Shown: piece after piece, positions 6,995 to 13,512 of the stretch
How positions within the stretch are numbered: the first letter of the stretch is position 1
How the letters are laid out: every line of letters begins with the position of its first letter
Virus record (IMG/VR): IMGVR_UViG_3300035180_000083
Location: 1 to 37,560 of that record
Length of the DNA: 37,560 nt
DNA from: a virus
Strand: one strand, 5' to 3'
Notes under the pieces: generated by a model
Told to the model about the DNA's origin: nothing
Database searches by the model: none
Seen by the model: the letters and a program-made list of their open reading frames with translations, nothing else
Position numbers and translations under genes: made by a program

Positions 6995-7535
6995 GCGAAT
7001 CAAGGGTATTATCACACCAGTTATGGAAGTTAAGTGGAGTAATCTCATGAAGCCTGACGTGGCTTTCGGTGAGGGTTCTGCAAACCATAACATTACCGTC
7101 ATCCTTACACCAGAACTTGAGAAGATCCTCAGCGAGATTGCCAAGGATAATGGTGCTAAGAAGATCAATGGTTTGTATGAGAAGGATGGAGTCAAGACAG
7201 TTAAGTTCAAGTCCAAGTCTTATGTTGACAAGGGAGTTTTCCCATGCCAAGATAGTACTGGAAACTATACTGACGTTGTACCGTTTGGTACTGACACCGT
7301 GAGAATCAAGCTTGCTCCTGCCCTTATTACTAAGGGAGCAGTACGATCCATGTCATTCTATCTGAATGGTGTGCAGATTGTCCAGAAGAATGCTAAGGAT
7401 AATCAGCGTGTCAATGGCTTTGATGCGGTAGAGGGAGGGTATGTCGGTACACATGTTGACCGACCTACAAAGTCTGAGGCATCACCGTATGCCCAGTCTT
7501 CCCCTGCCATTACTGATTCAGAAATCCCCTTCTAA
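6987..7535 (+). CDS. single-stranded DNA-binding protein (gp2.5-type role)
   Basis: A 182-residue protein in the position of T7 gene 2.5, between RNA polymerase and resolvase/primase. The N-terminal 140 residues are beta-rich with many Lys and aromatic residues, as in an OB fold. The last residues, ITDSEIPF, resemble the acidic, Phe-ending tails by which SSB proteins contact polymerase, primase and exonuclease partners; E. coli SSB ends in DDIPF. A linker rich in Ser/Pro/Ala precedes this tail. It would coat ssDNA during replication and recombination. AAGGAGAAGGA lies upstream of ATG 6987. Overall similarity to named SSBs was not checked, so the call rests on tail and gene order. Confidence 0.78.
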   Translation: MTERIKGIITPVMEVKWSNLMKPDVAFGEGSANHNITVILTPELEKILSEIAKDNGAKKINGLYEKDGVKTVKFKSKSYVDKGVFPCQDSTGNYTDVVPFGTDTVRIKLAPALITKGAVRSMSFYLNGVQIVQKNAKDNQRVNGFDAVEGGYVGTHVDRPTKSEASPYAQSSPAITDSEIPF

Positions 7536-7903
7536 TGAAGTGGAAGTTTCCCATCTCACCTGTGGCGGCATCCCGTCCACGGGTGAGTAAATGGGGAGCG
7601 TACTTTACTGGTACTTATAAAGACTTTAGAAACGAAGCAAAGCCAATCGTTACTAAGATAACAGAAGGTTGGGAACCAACCGAAAAAAAACTTAAGGTTA
7701 AGGTAGGTATATACCCTATTAAACCAAAGACTAGTAAGCTACAATATCCTAGACCAGACGTAGATAACTATGCAAAGTCTGTATTAGATTTGTGTAATGG
7801 TATTGTCTGGAAGGATGACGCGCAGATTATATTACTTGAAGTAAATAAAGAGTGGTCAAAGAACAGCGGTTATTTTACAATAGAAATAAAGGAAATACAA
7901 TGA
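7535..7903 (+). CDS. RusA-like Holliday junction resolvase
   Basis: A 122-residue endonuclease with the RusA signature RPDVDNYAKSVLD (Asp75, Asp77, Lys81), followed by NGIVWKDDAQI (Asp94, Asp95). In E. coli RusA the equivalent Asp residues bind Mg2+ and cut four-way junctions. The length matches the family (about 120). It begins PISPVAASRPR, the usual RusA N-terminal strand. It lies where T7 has the unrelated junction endonuclease gp3, so it probably resolves branched replication and recombination intermediates before packaging. It starts by TAATG overlap with the SSB and ends with ATGA into the next gene. Confidence 0.92.
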   Translation: MKWKFPISPVAASRPRVSKWGAYFTGTYKDFRNEAKPIVTKITEGWEPTEKKLKVKVGIYPIKPKTSKLQYPRPDVDNYAKSVLDLCNGIVWKDDAQIILLEVNKEWSKNSGYFTIEIKEIQ

Positions 7904-8130
7904 GCAGCTATAAGCAAGATTGTGATAAGATTGAACTTAGTGGTACGGTTTATGGAGTAGCACCTGAGGATGATGGTGAGTGTCCACTGCTTGAGGTTAT
8001 GTATAATGATGAGGATGATGATCAGATGAGCATCTACATTACTATTACCGATGGTGATGGTGAGTCTGTGTCTGGTATCTTTGATACCCGTACCGTTATC
8101 AAGTTGATGGAAAAGTTCTCAGGGTTCTAA
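7900..8130 (+). CDS. 76-residue acidic hypothetical protein
   Basis: Start set at ATG 7900, overlapping the resolvase stop (ATGA), with AAAGGA upstream; an in-frame ATG at 7852 lies deep inside the resolvase gene. The protein is acidic (EDDGECPLLEVMYNDEDDDQ) with alternating strands (SIYITITDGDGESVSGIF) suggesting a small beta fold. It is the last gene before the tRNA block. No family recognised. Confidence 0.65.
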   Translation: MSSYKQDCDKIELSGTVYGVAPEDDGECPLLEVMYNDEDDDQMSIYITITDGDGESVSGIFDTRTVIKLMEKFSGF

Positions 8131-8202
8131 AAAAATAAATCCACTCCGTCTTTCAGGGGGTGGCAGAGGGGCGCGTACAATCTGTAGAAGAACGCGCATT
8201 AT
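8131..8202 (+). promoter_or_regulatory. structured leader upstream of the tRNA cluster
   Basis: A 72-base gap with two hairpins. The first pairs CCACTCC (8141-8147) with GGGGTGG (8157-8163), seven pairs including one G-U. The second pairs GCGCGT (8171-8176) with ACGCGC (8192-8197), six perfect pairs around a 15-base loop. Neither is followed by a T-tract, so neither is a standard terminator. The GC-rich stems stand out against A/T-rich surroundings. Possible roles are transcript processing ahead of the tRNAs or a promoter region. I could not fit the segment to a tRNA. Confidence 0.35.
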
Positions 8203-8292
8203 GGGCGGCTAGCATCTGGGATGCAATCTTACTTATAATAAGACTTAGTGGTAGATTGCCGCGCGAGATGGGTTCGATTCCCATGCCGCCTA
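8203..8292 (+). tRNA. atypical tRNA, anticodon UAU, long variable region
   Basis: The acceptor is GGGCGGC (8203-8209) with GCCGCCT (8285-8291; first pair G-U), with A as discriminator and no encoded CCA. The T arm is perfect: ATGGG/CCCAT around TTCGATT (8268-8284). The anticodon arm is TCTTA/TAAGA (8227-8243) with loop CTTATAA, placing UAU at 34-36, which would read AUA (Ile). Odd points: the D hairpin GCAT/ATGC has only five loop bases (it can also pair as GCATC/GATGC with three), there is an extra A before the anticodon stem, and the variable region is 24 bases (8244-8267), which is not expected for Ile. A competing seven-base pairing, GCAATCT (8223-8229) with AGATTGC (8253-8259), also exists. 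Confidence 0.6.
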
Positions 8293-8297
8293 TTATA

Positions 8298-8370
8298 GCC
8301 ACAGTAGACCAATGGCAGAGTCAGCAGACTTAAAATCTGTATAGTATGGGTTCGAGTCCCATGTGTGGCA
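8298..8370 (+). tRNA. tRNA with UAA anticodon (UUA, Leu?) and short variable loop
   Basis: A 73-base cloverleaf. The acceptor GCCACAG pairs with GTGTGGC (six pairs, with a G-G mismatch at the last position) and the discriminator is A. The D arm is GAC/GTC with loop CAATGGCAGA. The anticodon arm is GCAGA/TCTGT with loop CTTAAAA, giving UAA. The variable loop is only five bases (ATAGT), and the T arm is ATGGG/CCCAT with loop TTCGAGT. A UAA anticodon reads UUA (Leu), but bacterial tRNA-Leu normally has a long variable arm, so identity by anticodon and by architecture disagree. Confidence 0.85.
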
Positions 8371-8374
8371 TCAC

Positions 8375-8447
8375 GATTCTGTAACTCAATTGGTAGAGTA
8401 GTGGACTTTTAATCCATTAGTTATGGGTTCAAGTCCCATCGGAATCA
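8375..8447 (+). tRNA. tRNA-Lys (UUU)
   Basis: A standard 73-base cloverleaf. The acceptor is GATTCTG with CGGAATC (one T-G pair), the D arm is ACTC/GAGT, and the anticodon arm is GTGGA/TCCAT with loop CTTTTAA, giving UUU for AAA/AAG. The five-base variable loop is TAGTT, the T arm is ATGGG/CCCAT with TTCAAGT, and the discriminator is A. No CCA is encoded, so it relies on CCA addition. Confidence 0.92.
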
Positions 8448-8452
8448 TTCAT

Positions 8453-8526
8453 ATTTCCGTAGCTCAATTGGATAGAGCAACAGCCTTCTAAGCTGTAGGT
8501 TAGTGGTTCAAGTCCACTCGGGAATG
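8453..8526 (+). tRNA. tRNA-Arg (UCU)
   Basis: A standard 74-base cloverleaf. The acceptor is ATTTCCG with CGGGAAT (one T-G pair), the D arm is GCTC/GAGC, and the anticodon arm is ACAGC/GCTGT with loop CTTCTAA, giving UCU for AGA. The variable loop is AGGTT, the T arm is AGTGG/CCACT with TTCAAGT, and the discriminator is G. CCA is not encoded. It reads AGA, an A/T-leaning arginine codon used often in this phage. Confidence 0.93.
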
Positions 8527-8547
8527 TTTAAAAGAAAGGAGGTAACT

Positions 8548-8748
8548 ATGAAACCAGGTTATCAAACGACAGAATTCTGGGTAAGTCTTGCACCTATTGC
8601 TGCTTCTTTAACAAACAAAGAGGCTGCTAATCAAGAACTACTGACGGTATGTGCTGCTGTGTTGTGTGCATTGTATATTATTTCACGTACATTTATTAAA
8701 CTTAAGGAACAAAAGATCAATGAAGTTGTGGAACGGAACGGAACCTGA
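8548..8748 (+). CDS. two-helix membrane protein, probable holin
   Basis: A 66-residue protein starting MKPGYQTTEFWVSLAPIAAS. The start is fixed by a full AAGGAGGT (8536-8543) five bases upstream; the longer in-frame ATG at 8503 lies inside the tRNA-Arg gene and is rejected. A first hydrophobic segment (about residues 10-22) and a second (about 31-50, LLTVCAAVLCALYIISRTFI) flank an Asn/Lys/Glu-rich loop, and the C-terminus is charged. The opening GY.TTEFW is a pattern I associate with small phage holin-type proteins. It would permeabilise the inner membrane at lysis. It has the strongest ribosome-binding site in the window. The 3' end overlaps thyX. Confidence 0.6.
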   Translation: MKPGYQTTEFWVSLAPIAASLTNKEAANQELLTVCAAVLCALYIISRTFIKLKEQKINEVVERNGT

Positions 8749-9382
8749 GCTAGTTCAGTATGTTGATCACATGGGTTGTGATGATTCTGTGTGTGATGCC
8801 GCCAGAGTATCTATGAACAAGACATCAGATCTGTTTACAGTACATCAGAATGAGAAGCTGTTAAACTATCTTGCAAAGCACAATCATTGGAGTCCATTCT
8901 CTCACTGTCATATGAAGTTCAGAGTCAAGGGACCAATCTTTATTGCTCGACAATTAATGAAGCATCAGATTGGGTTCTCTTGGAATGAGGTGTCTCGTCG
9001 ATATGTCAGTGAGGAACCAGAGTTTTGGTTTCCCGATCACTATAGACAGGCAGCAGAGAATGTAAAGCAGGGATCAAGAGCTGAGTCTATACACGCAAAC
9101 GAATTGTTTAAGACTGATACTATGTATGTGCTTCAAAAAGCATCACAACATTATCACGATCTTATTCAAGCAGGTGCGTGTGCTGAACAAGCACGTTCTA
9201 TTCTTCCTCAGTCAATGATGACTGAATGGATCTGGACTGGTAGTATCTATGCTTGGGCTAGAATGTATGGACTTAGATCCGATAGCCATGCTCAACGAGA
9301 GGTTCAGTTCTATGCCTACAGTATTGGAGATCACATTAAGAAATACTTTCCACTAAGTTGGAAGGCACTTACGGATGTATGA
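8720..9382 (+). CDS. thyX: flavin-dependent thymidylate synthase ThyX
   Basis: A 220-residue enzyme converting dUMP to dTMP with FAD, NADPH and methylene-tetrahydrofolate. It has the phage version of the ThyX motif, RQLMKHQIGFSWNEVSRRYV (from residue 77), where the usual RHR reads KHQ. A later block reads CAEQARSILPQSMM, containing the nucleotide-binding Arg. Start chosen at ATG 8720, inside the holin gene; the longer frame from 8651 would add 23 residues with no family resemblance. It overlaps the deaminase-like gene by eight bases, and the pair would supply dUMP and then dTMP. Confidence 0.95.
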   Translation: MKLWNGTEPELVQYVDHMGCDDSVCDAARVSMNKTSDLFTVHQNEKLLNYLAKHNHWSPFSHCHMKFRVKGPIFIARQLMKHQIGFSWNEVSRRYVSEEPEFWFPDHYRQAAENVKQGSRAESIHANELFKTDTMYVLQKASQHYHDLIQAGACAEQARSILPQSMMTEWIWTGSIYAWARMYGLRSDSHAQREVQFYAYSIGDHIKKYFPLSWKALTDV

Positions 9383-9731
9383 GTACATCCTTGAGGCTGC
9401 AAGAAACAAGATGTTCAAAGAGAGAACTCATTTCTCTTTTGTTATTCGTAAGAATAAAGTAATTGCAATCGGTAAGGAACAACGAGACAAGACACATCCT
9501 CTTGCCGTAAAATATGGCTACAAGTATCCTACTATTCATTCCGAACTTGATGCGTTTCGACAGCTTCATAAGTCAGACATAAGAGATTCTCTTGTGCTTG
9601 TTAACACAAGGATATCCATCACTGGTAAGTTTGGTATGTCCCGTCCTTGCAAGTATTGCATTGGGTGGGTTGGTGAAATCTTTAATGAGGTTTGGTACAC
9701 AAATGAAGAAGGAATTCTGGTAAAGATATGA
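9375..9731 (+). CDS. small zinc-dependent cytidine/dCMP deaminase-like protein
   Basis: A 118-residue protein with the two zinc-deaminase motifs: TIHSELDAF (His55 as zinc ligand, Glu57 as proton shuttle) and SRPCKYC (Cys92 and Cys95 as zinc ligands). The spacing of about 37 residues and the flanking strands (FSFVIRKNKVIAIG; DSLVLVNTRIS) fit the cytidine-deaminase fold. Lying directly after thyX, a dCMP or deoxycytidine deaminase making dUMP for ThyX is the simplest role. Classical phage dCMP deaminases are longer, so a nucleic-acid or nucleoside deaminase remains possible. It overlaps both neighbours. Confidence 0.82.
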   Translation: MYEYILEAARNKMFKERTHFSFVIRKNKVIAIGKEQRDKTHPLAVKYGYKYPTIHSELDAFRQLHKSDIRDSLVLVNTRISITGKFGMSRPCKYCIGWVGEIFNEVWYTNEEGILVKI

Positions 9732-9913
9732 GACGGGCTACTATTGATAGAGATAAGTTGCGTCAGCAAATAGAACTTGTTGATATTCTTGCTGATACTT
9801 CTACCGAATATGAGCAAGAACTTCTTGATGGTCTTGGTGATTTCCTTGATAAGATTTTAACAAGCGAAATACAATGCTTCCTTAAGGAGAATAACAATGG
9901 AACAACTGAATGA
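9728..9913 (+). CDS. 61-residue helical hypothetical protein
   Basis: Starts with ATG 9728, overlapping the deaminase stop (ATGA), and reads MRRATIDRDKLRQQIELVDI. It is acidic in the middle and almost wholly alpha-helical. Its 3' end (coding LKENNNGTTE) contains the ribosome-binding site and start of the primase-helicase, in a 20-base sequence repeated exactly before another gene at 15309. No family recognised. Confidence 0.6.
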   Translation: MRRATIDRDKLRQQIELVDILADTSTEYEQELLDGLGDFLDKILTSEIQCFLKENNNGTTE

Positions 9914-11627
9914 ATCAGCAGTTATTAAAAGAGAAAGATGCCCTAAGTGTGCGTCTATGGGCAATGATCGAAGCGGTGATAATCTTGCTGTGTACACCGA
10001 TAGTCATGTTCACTGTTTTTCTTGTGGCTATCACAGAGGAGGTAATGGTATTATGGTGGAGATTCAGCCGACGAAGATGACGAACTCTCTCAAGGGTTCG
10101 TTCTCCGATCTAACACATCGGCGTATTGAGGAGAAGACATGCAGACAATACAACTATCAGGTTGCATGTGTTAATGGTAAGGAGGTAGAGATTGCTAACT
10201 ACCACGATCAGTCAGACGAATTAGTAGCACAGCATGTGCGTGGACCTGACAAGCAATTTGTATGGAAGGGTTCACCCAAGTCCGTTCAGTTGTTCGGTCA
10301 GAACCTATGGAAGACAGGCGGTAAGCGACTCGTGATTACGGAGGGAGAGATCGACTGCATGACTGTGTGCCAGCTTCTTGGTGGCACATGGCCTGTTGTA
10401 TCTCTTCCTAATGGGGCGCAGTCAGCAGTCAAGTCTATCAAAGACAACCTTGAATTCGTTTCATCGTATCAAGAAGTTGTGTTATGCTTTGATATGGATG
10501 ATGCAGGACAAGATGCAGCTAAGGCAGTCAGCGAGATTCTTACCCCTGGTAAGTGCAAGATCACAAAGCTTCCACTCAAGGATGCTAATGAATGCCTCGT
10601 GAATAACAACGGCAAGGCTGTCGTGTCTGCCATCTGGGAAGCACAGATCTATTCTCCCGACGAAATCCTGCACATCTCTCAGATTGCAGACTCATTAGAT
10701 ATCTCAGCAAGTAGGGTATATCCATTCCCGTTTGATAAGCTAAGTGAGTTTCTTATTGGTCAACGATCAAGAGAGATTTCTTTATGGGCTTCTGGAACTG
10801 GGTCTGGTAAGTCTACTATACTGAGAGAGTTGATGCATCACCATCTTGAAGAGGGTCGTTCCGTTGGTGCAATCATGTTGGAGGAATCTCCACAAGAAAC
10901 AATGGATGACATGATTAGTCTGTTGATTAACAAGCCAGTACGTGCTATTCGTGCAGCTCAGATGATGAATGAACTTCGTGTTAAGATGGGCAAGAGTCCA
11001 ATTGATATTGGATTTGTCAACGAGTTTAGTAACGAGGAGTATGCTGAGGCTAGGAAGAAGCTGTGTGCTACAAGCCTGTACATCTATGATCATCTAGGCA
11101 ACAACGCAATGCAGAATCTTCTTGCCCGTATGGAGTACATGGCTGTCAGTCTTAAGGTTGATGTGATTATCCTTGATCATATCACAGCAGCAGCGGCGGG
11201 TTTAATGGGTTTAAATTATAAGGATGTCGAGGGTGGCAGCAGTGAACGTCTTATCATTGACACCTTGATGAAGGAACTTCGTTCTCTTGCAGTAAGAACT
11301 GGTGTACATATTGATATCGTATCGCAACTTAAGAAAACAGATAAGGCATACGAAGAGGGTGATCGTATTACGCTACAGGATCTACGAGGATCTGGTGCAT
11401 TATCTTCTGTACCTAACACTGTCATTGCTCTTGAGCGTGACCGACAGAATCAGGATGAGAGAATAGCAAACACAACAATCGTTCGTGTTCTAAAGAACAG
11501 ACTGACTGGACGATCAGGTGTGGCTACTGCTCTGTACTATGATCGTGGTACAGGTAGACTACAGGAAATTGAGGTAGCCTTTAATGATGATGGCTTCCCT
11601 GTGTTTAACCCACAGGATCAACAGTAA
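9897..11627 (+). CDS. T7 gp4-like primase-helicase
   Basis: A 576-residue bifunctional replication protein. The N-terminal zinc finger has Cys15, Cys18, Cys40 and Cys43 (RCPKC, HCFSCG). The TOPRIM primase domain shows VITEGE (149-151 EGE) and DMDDAG (from 199). The RecA-like helicase shows Walker A GTGSGKST (300-307) and a Walker B strand ending in Asp427 (VIILDH). It would unwind DNA as a hexamer and lay down primers for the DNA polymerase. The length is close to T7 gp4 (566). It starts 17 bases inside the previous gene, after TTAAGGAGAATAACA. Confidence 0.97.
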   Translation: MEQLNESAVIKRERCPKCASMGNDRSGDNLAVYTDSHVHCFSCGYHRGGNGIMVEIQPTKMTNSLKGSFSDLTHRRIEEKTCRQYNYQVACVNGKEVEIANYHDQSDELVAQHVRGPDKQFVWKGSPKSVQLFGQNLWKTGGKRLVITEGEIDCMTVCQLLGGTWPVVSLPNGAQSAVKSIKDNLEFVSSYQEVVLCFDMDDAGQDAAKAVSEILTPGKCKITKLPLKDANECLVNNNGKAVVSAIWEAQIYSPDEILHISQIADSLDISASRVYPFPFDKLSEFLIGQRSREISLWASGTGSGKSTILRELMHHHLEEGRSVGAIMLEESPQETMDDMISLLINKPVRAIRAAQMMNELRVKMGKSPIDIGFVNEFSNEEYAEARKKLCATSLYIYDHLGNNAMQNLLARMEYMAVSLKVDVIILDHITAAAAGLMGLNYKDVEGGSSERLIIDTLMKELRSLAVRTGVHIDIVSQLKKTDKAYEEGDRITLQDLRGSGALSSVPNTVIALERDRQNQDERIANTTIVRVLKNRLTGRSGVATALYYDRGTGRLQEIEVAFNDDGFPVFNPQDQQ

Positions 11628-11803
11628 TGGATGAAGCACAGTTCTATCTAATGAGAGCAGCAGCATGGGATATGTATGTTGGTGCTGCACTGTCAATGTC
11701 ATTACATCCTGGAACTACCAGAGACAAGTCAACCCCAAGAACACCAGAAGAAATTGCAAAGATAGCCGACGATATGTTGGCAGAAAGAGATAAGAGATTT
11801 TGA
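11627..11803 (+). CDS. 58-residue hypothetical protein between helicase and polymerase
   Basis: Starts by TAATG overlap with the helicase stop, reads MDEAQFYLMRAAAWDMYVGA and ends EIAKIADDMLAERDKRF. Two amphipathic helices with a Pro/Thr-rich turn are predicted. Its stop overlaps the TTG start of the DNA polymerase (TTGA), so its translation probably sets polymerase initiation. Function unknown. Confidence 0.6.
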   Translation: MDEAQFYLMRAAAWDMYVGAALSMSLHPGTTRDKSTPRTPEEIAKIADDMLAERDKRF

Positions 11804-13512
11804 AATTAGTAATTGATATCGAATCCGATTCTCTCATGGAACTTCTACTAGATGGTAAGGGTAAGCCTGTAAAGGAATGCACCACCGTACATTGTGTTGT
11901 TACCAAGGACATCGAGTCTGGTCATGTTAATGTATGGCAGAAGGAAGATCTTGGTATTCCACTACTCAAGTACCTAGCTAAAGCAGAGTGGCTTATTGGA
12001 CATAACATTTATGGTTACGATCTAGAGTGTCTTCGTAGAATGCTTGGCTACAGTGGATCAGCTAGGATATATGATTCTCTTATCGTTAGTAAGTTAATGT
12101 ATCCAGATAGACAGAACCACCCGCTCGGTGGTAATTCCCTCAAGGATTGGGGAAAATTTCTAGGAAACGAGAAGATGGATTACGAGGGTACTTGGGCTGA
12201 ACTTACAGAAGAGATGGTTACATATTGTATTCAAGACGTTCACGTTGCTCATGACATCTATATCAAGCAACAAGAGTGGGTCTTAAAGAATCCTGAGTAT
12301 CTTAAGGTGATTCAACTTGAGCACATGGCTTCTGATGTTGTGAATCTACAACAGAGGAATGGATTTAACTTTGATGTTAACGCTGCTGAGAAATTAATGT
12401 TTGAGTTGCTATGCTTTAAGACCGAAGTAGAAGACCAGATGCGACAGATCTTCCCTGACAAGATTCATATTCGTATGTCTGAGAAGACAGGTAAACGTCT
12501 AAAGGATAGGGTTGAGTCCTTTAATCCTGGTAGTCGTAAGCAGATTGCTGAGAGATTGTTTGACAAGTATAAATGGGAAGCACCACTAACAGATAATGGA
12601 AACCCTAACGTAGATGCATCAGTACTCAGTGAGTTAGATTATCCAGAGGCAAAGAAGCTAGTAGAATACTTTGATGTCATTAAGCTTATGGGTCAGGTAG
12701 AGGATTGGTTTACACGTGCATCCAACAGTAGAGACAGCATGGTACATGGCTTCGTCAATGTACAGGGTGCTGCTACGGGACGGTGTACTCACAGCCAACC
12801 AAACCTAGCACAGGTATCAGTAGATCCTAGAGCACGATCACTGTGGCTACCACACAAGGGTGATGTACTACTGGGTTCCGATCTAAGTGGTCTTGAACTA
12901 AGAATGCTAGCTCACTACATGGCTCCGTATGATGGCGGTGCGTATGGTGATGTGATTCTTAATGGAGATATCCACACCCACAACCAAGAGAAAGCTGGAT
13001 TACCTAACAGAAACAACGCTAAGACTTTCATCTATGGCTTCTTATATGGGGCTGGCGATGCTAAGATAGGTAAGATTGTTAATGGTTCTGCTAAACAAGG
13101 TTCTAATCTTAAGGAGAAATTCCTTAAGGAGTTGCCAGCATTGGCTAAGGTAAAGCAGTGGGTTGAGTTTCAAGTAGCCAAGAATAACTCTATTGAGTTA
13201 GTAGATGGTAGAAGAGTACCAGTACGCAGTAAACACGCAGCATTGAATACCTTACTACAAGGTAGTGGTGCAGTTATCAGCAAGTACTGGATGATCATTG
13301 CCAATAGAAACCTGAATAAGCAGTTCGGTTCTAAGGTAAAGCAACTAGCATATGTTCATGATGAACTACAGTTCTCCTGTCCCGCAGACATTGCCGATGC
13401 AGCAGGTAAGATCATAACTGATTCGGCAATAGAAGCGGGAACAAGACTTGGAATCAAACTGCCAATCAATGCGGAATATAAGGTTGGGAGAAACTGGTCG
13501 GAGACTCACTAA
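11800..13512 (+). CDS. family A DNA polymerase with 3'-5' exonuclease
   Basis: A 570-residue replicative polymerase. The exonuclease domain has Exo I DIESD (Asp6, Glu8), Exo II GHNIYGYDLE and Exo III YCIQD (Tyr142, Asp146). The polymerase domain has motif A DLSGLELR (Asp361), motif B with Arg404, Lys408 and Tyr412 (RNNAKTFIYG), and motif C HDE (520-522). The TTG start at 11800 is needed because the first in-frame ATG (residue 16) would remove Exo I. It is about 130 residues shorter than T7 gp5 (704), so it seems compact and probably lacks a thioredoxin-binding insertion; this needs alignment. The start overlaps the preceding stop. Confidence 0.96.
   Translation: MKLVIDIESDSLMELLLDGKGKPVKECTTVHCVVTKDIESGHVNVWQKEDLGIPLLKYLAKAEWLIGHNIYGYDLECLRRMLGYSGSARIYDSLIVSKLMYPDRQNHPLGGNSLKDWGKFLGNEKMDYEGTWAELTEEMVTYCIQDVHVAHDIYIKQQEWVLKNPEYLKVIQLEHMASDVVNLQQRNGFNFDVNAAEKLMFELLCFKTEVEDQMRQIFPDKIHIRMSEKTGKRLKDRVESFNPGSRKQIAERLFDKYKWEAPLTDNGNPNVDASVLSELDYPEAKKLVEYFDVIKLMGQVEDWFTRASNSRDSMVHGFVNVQGAATGRCTHSQPNLAQVSVDPRARSLWLPHKGDVLLGSDLSGLELRMLAHYMAPYDGGAYGDVILNGDIHTHNQEKAGLPNRNNAKTFIYGFLYGAGDAKIGKIVNGSAKQGSNLKEKFLKELPALAKVKQWVEFQVAKNNSIELVDGRRVPVRSKHAALNTLLQGSGAVISKYWMIIANRNLNKQFGSKVKQLAYVHDELQFSCPADIADAAGKIITDSAIEAGTRLGIKLPINAEYKVGRNWSETH

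Noticed and set aside
8156-8202. A fifth, tyrosine-like tRNA suggested by CTGTAGA in the leader
   Set aside because: The bases around it do not form a five-pair anticodon stem and there is no T arm before the next tRNA starts.
8503-8547. Longer N-terminus of the probable holin from ATG 8503
   Set aside because: It lies inside the tRNA-Arg gene; a full AAGGAGGT points to ATG 8548.
8651-8719. Longer ThyX start at 8651
   Set aside because: The extra residues overlap the holin gene and look nothing like ThyX; ATG 8720 begins the family-like region.
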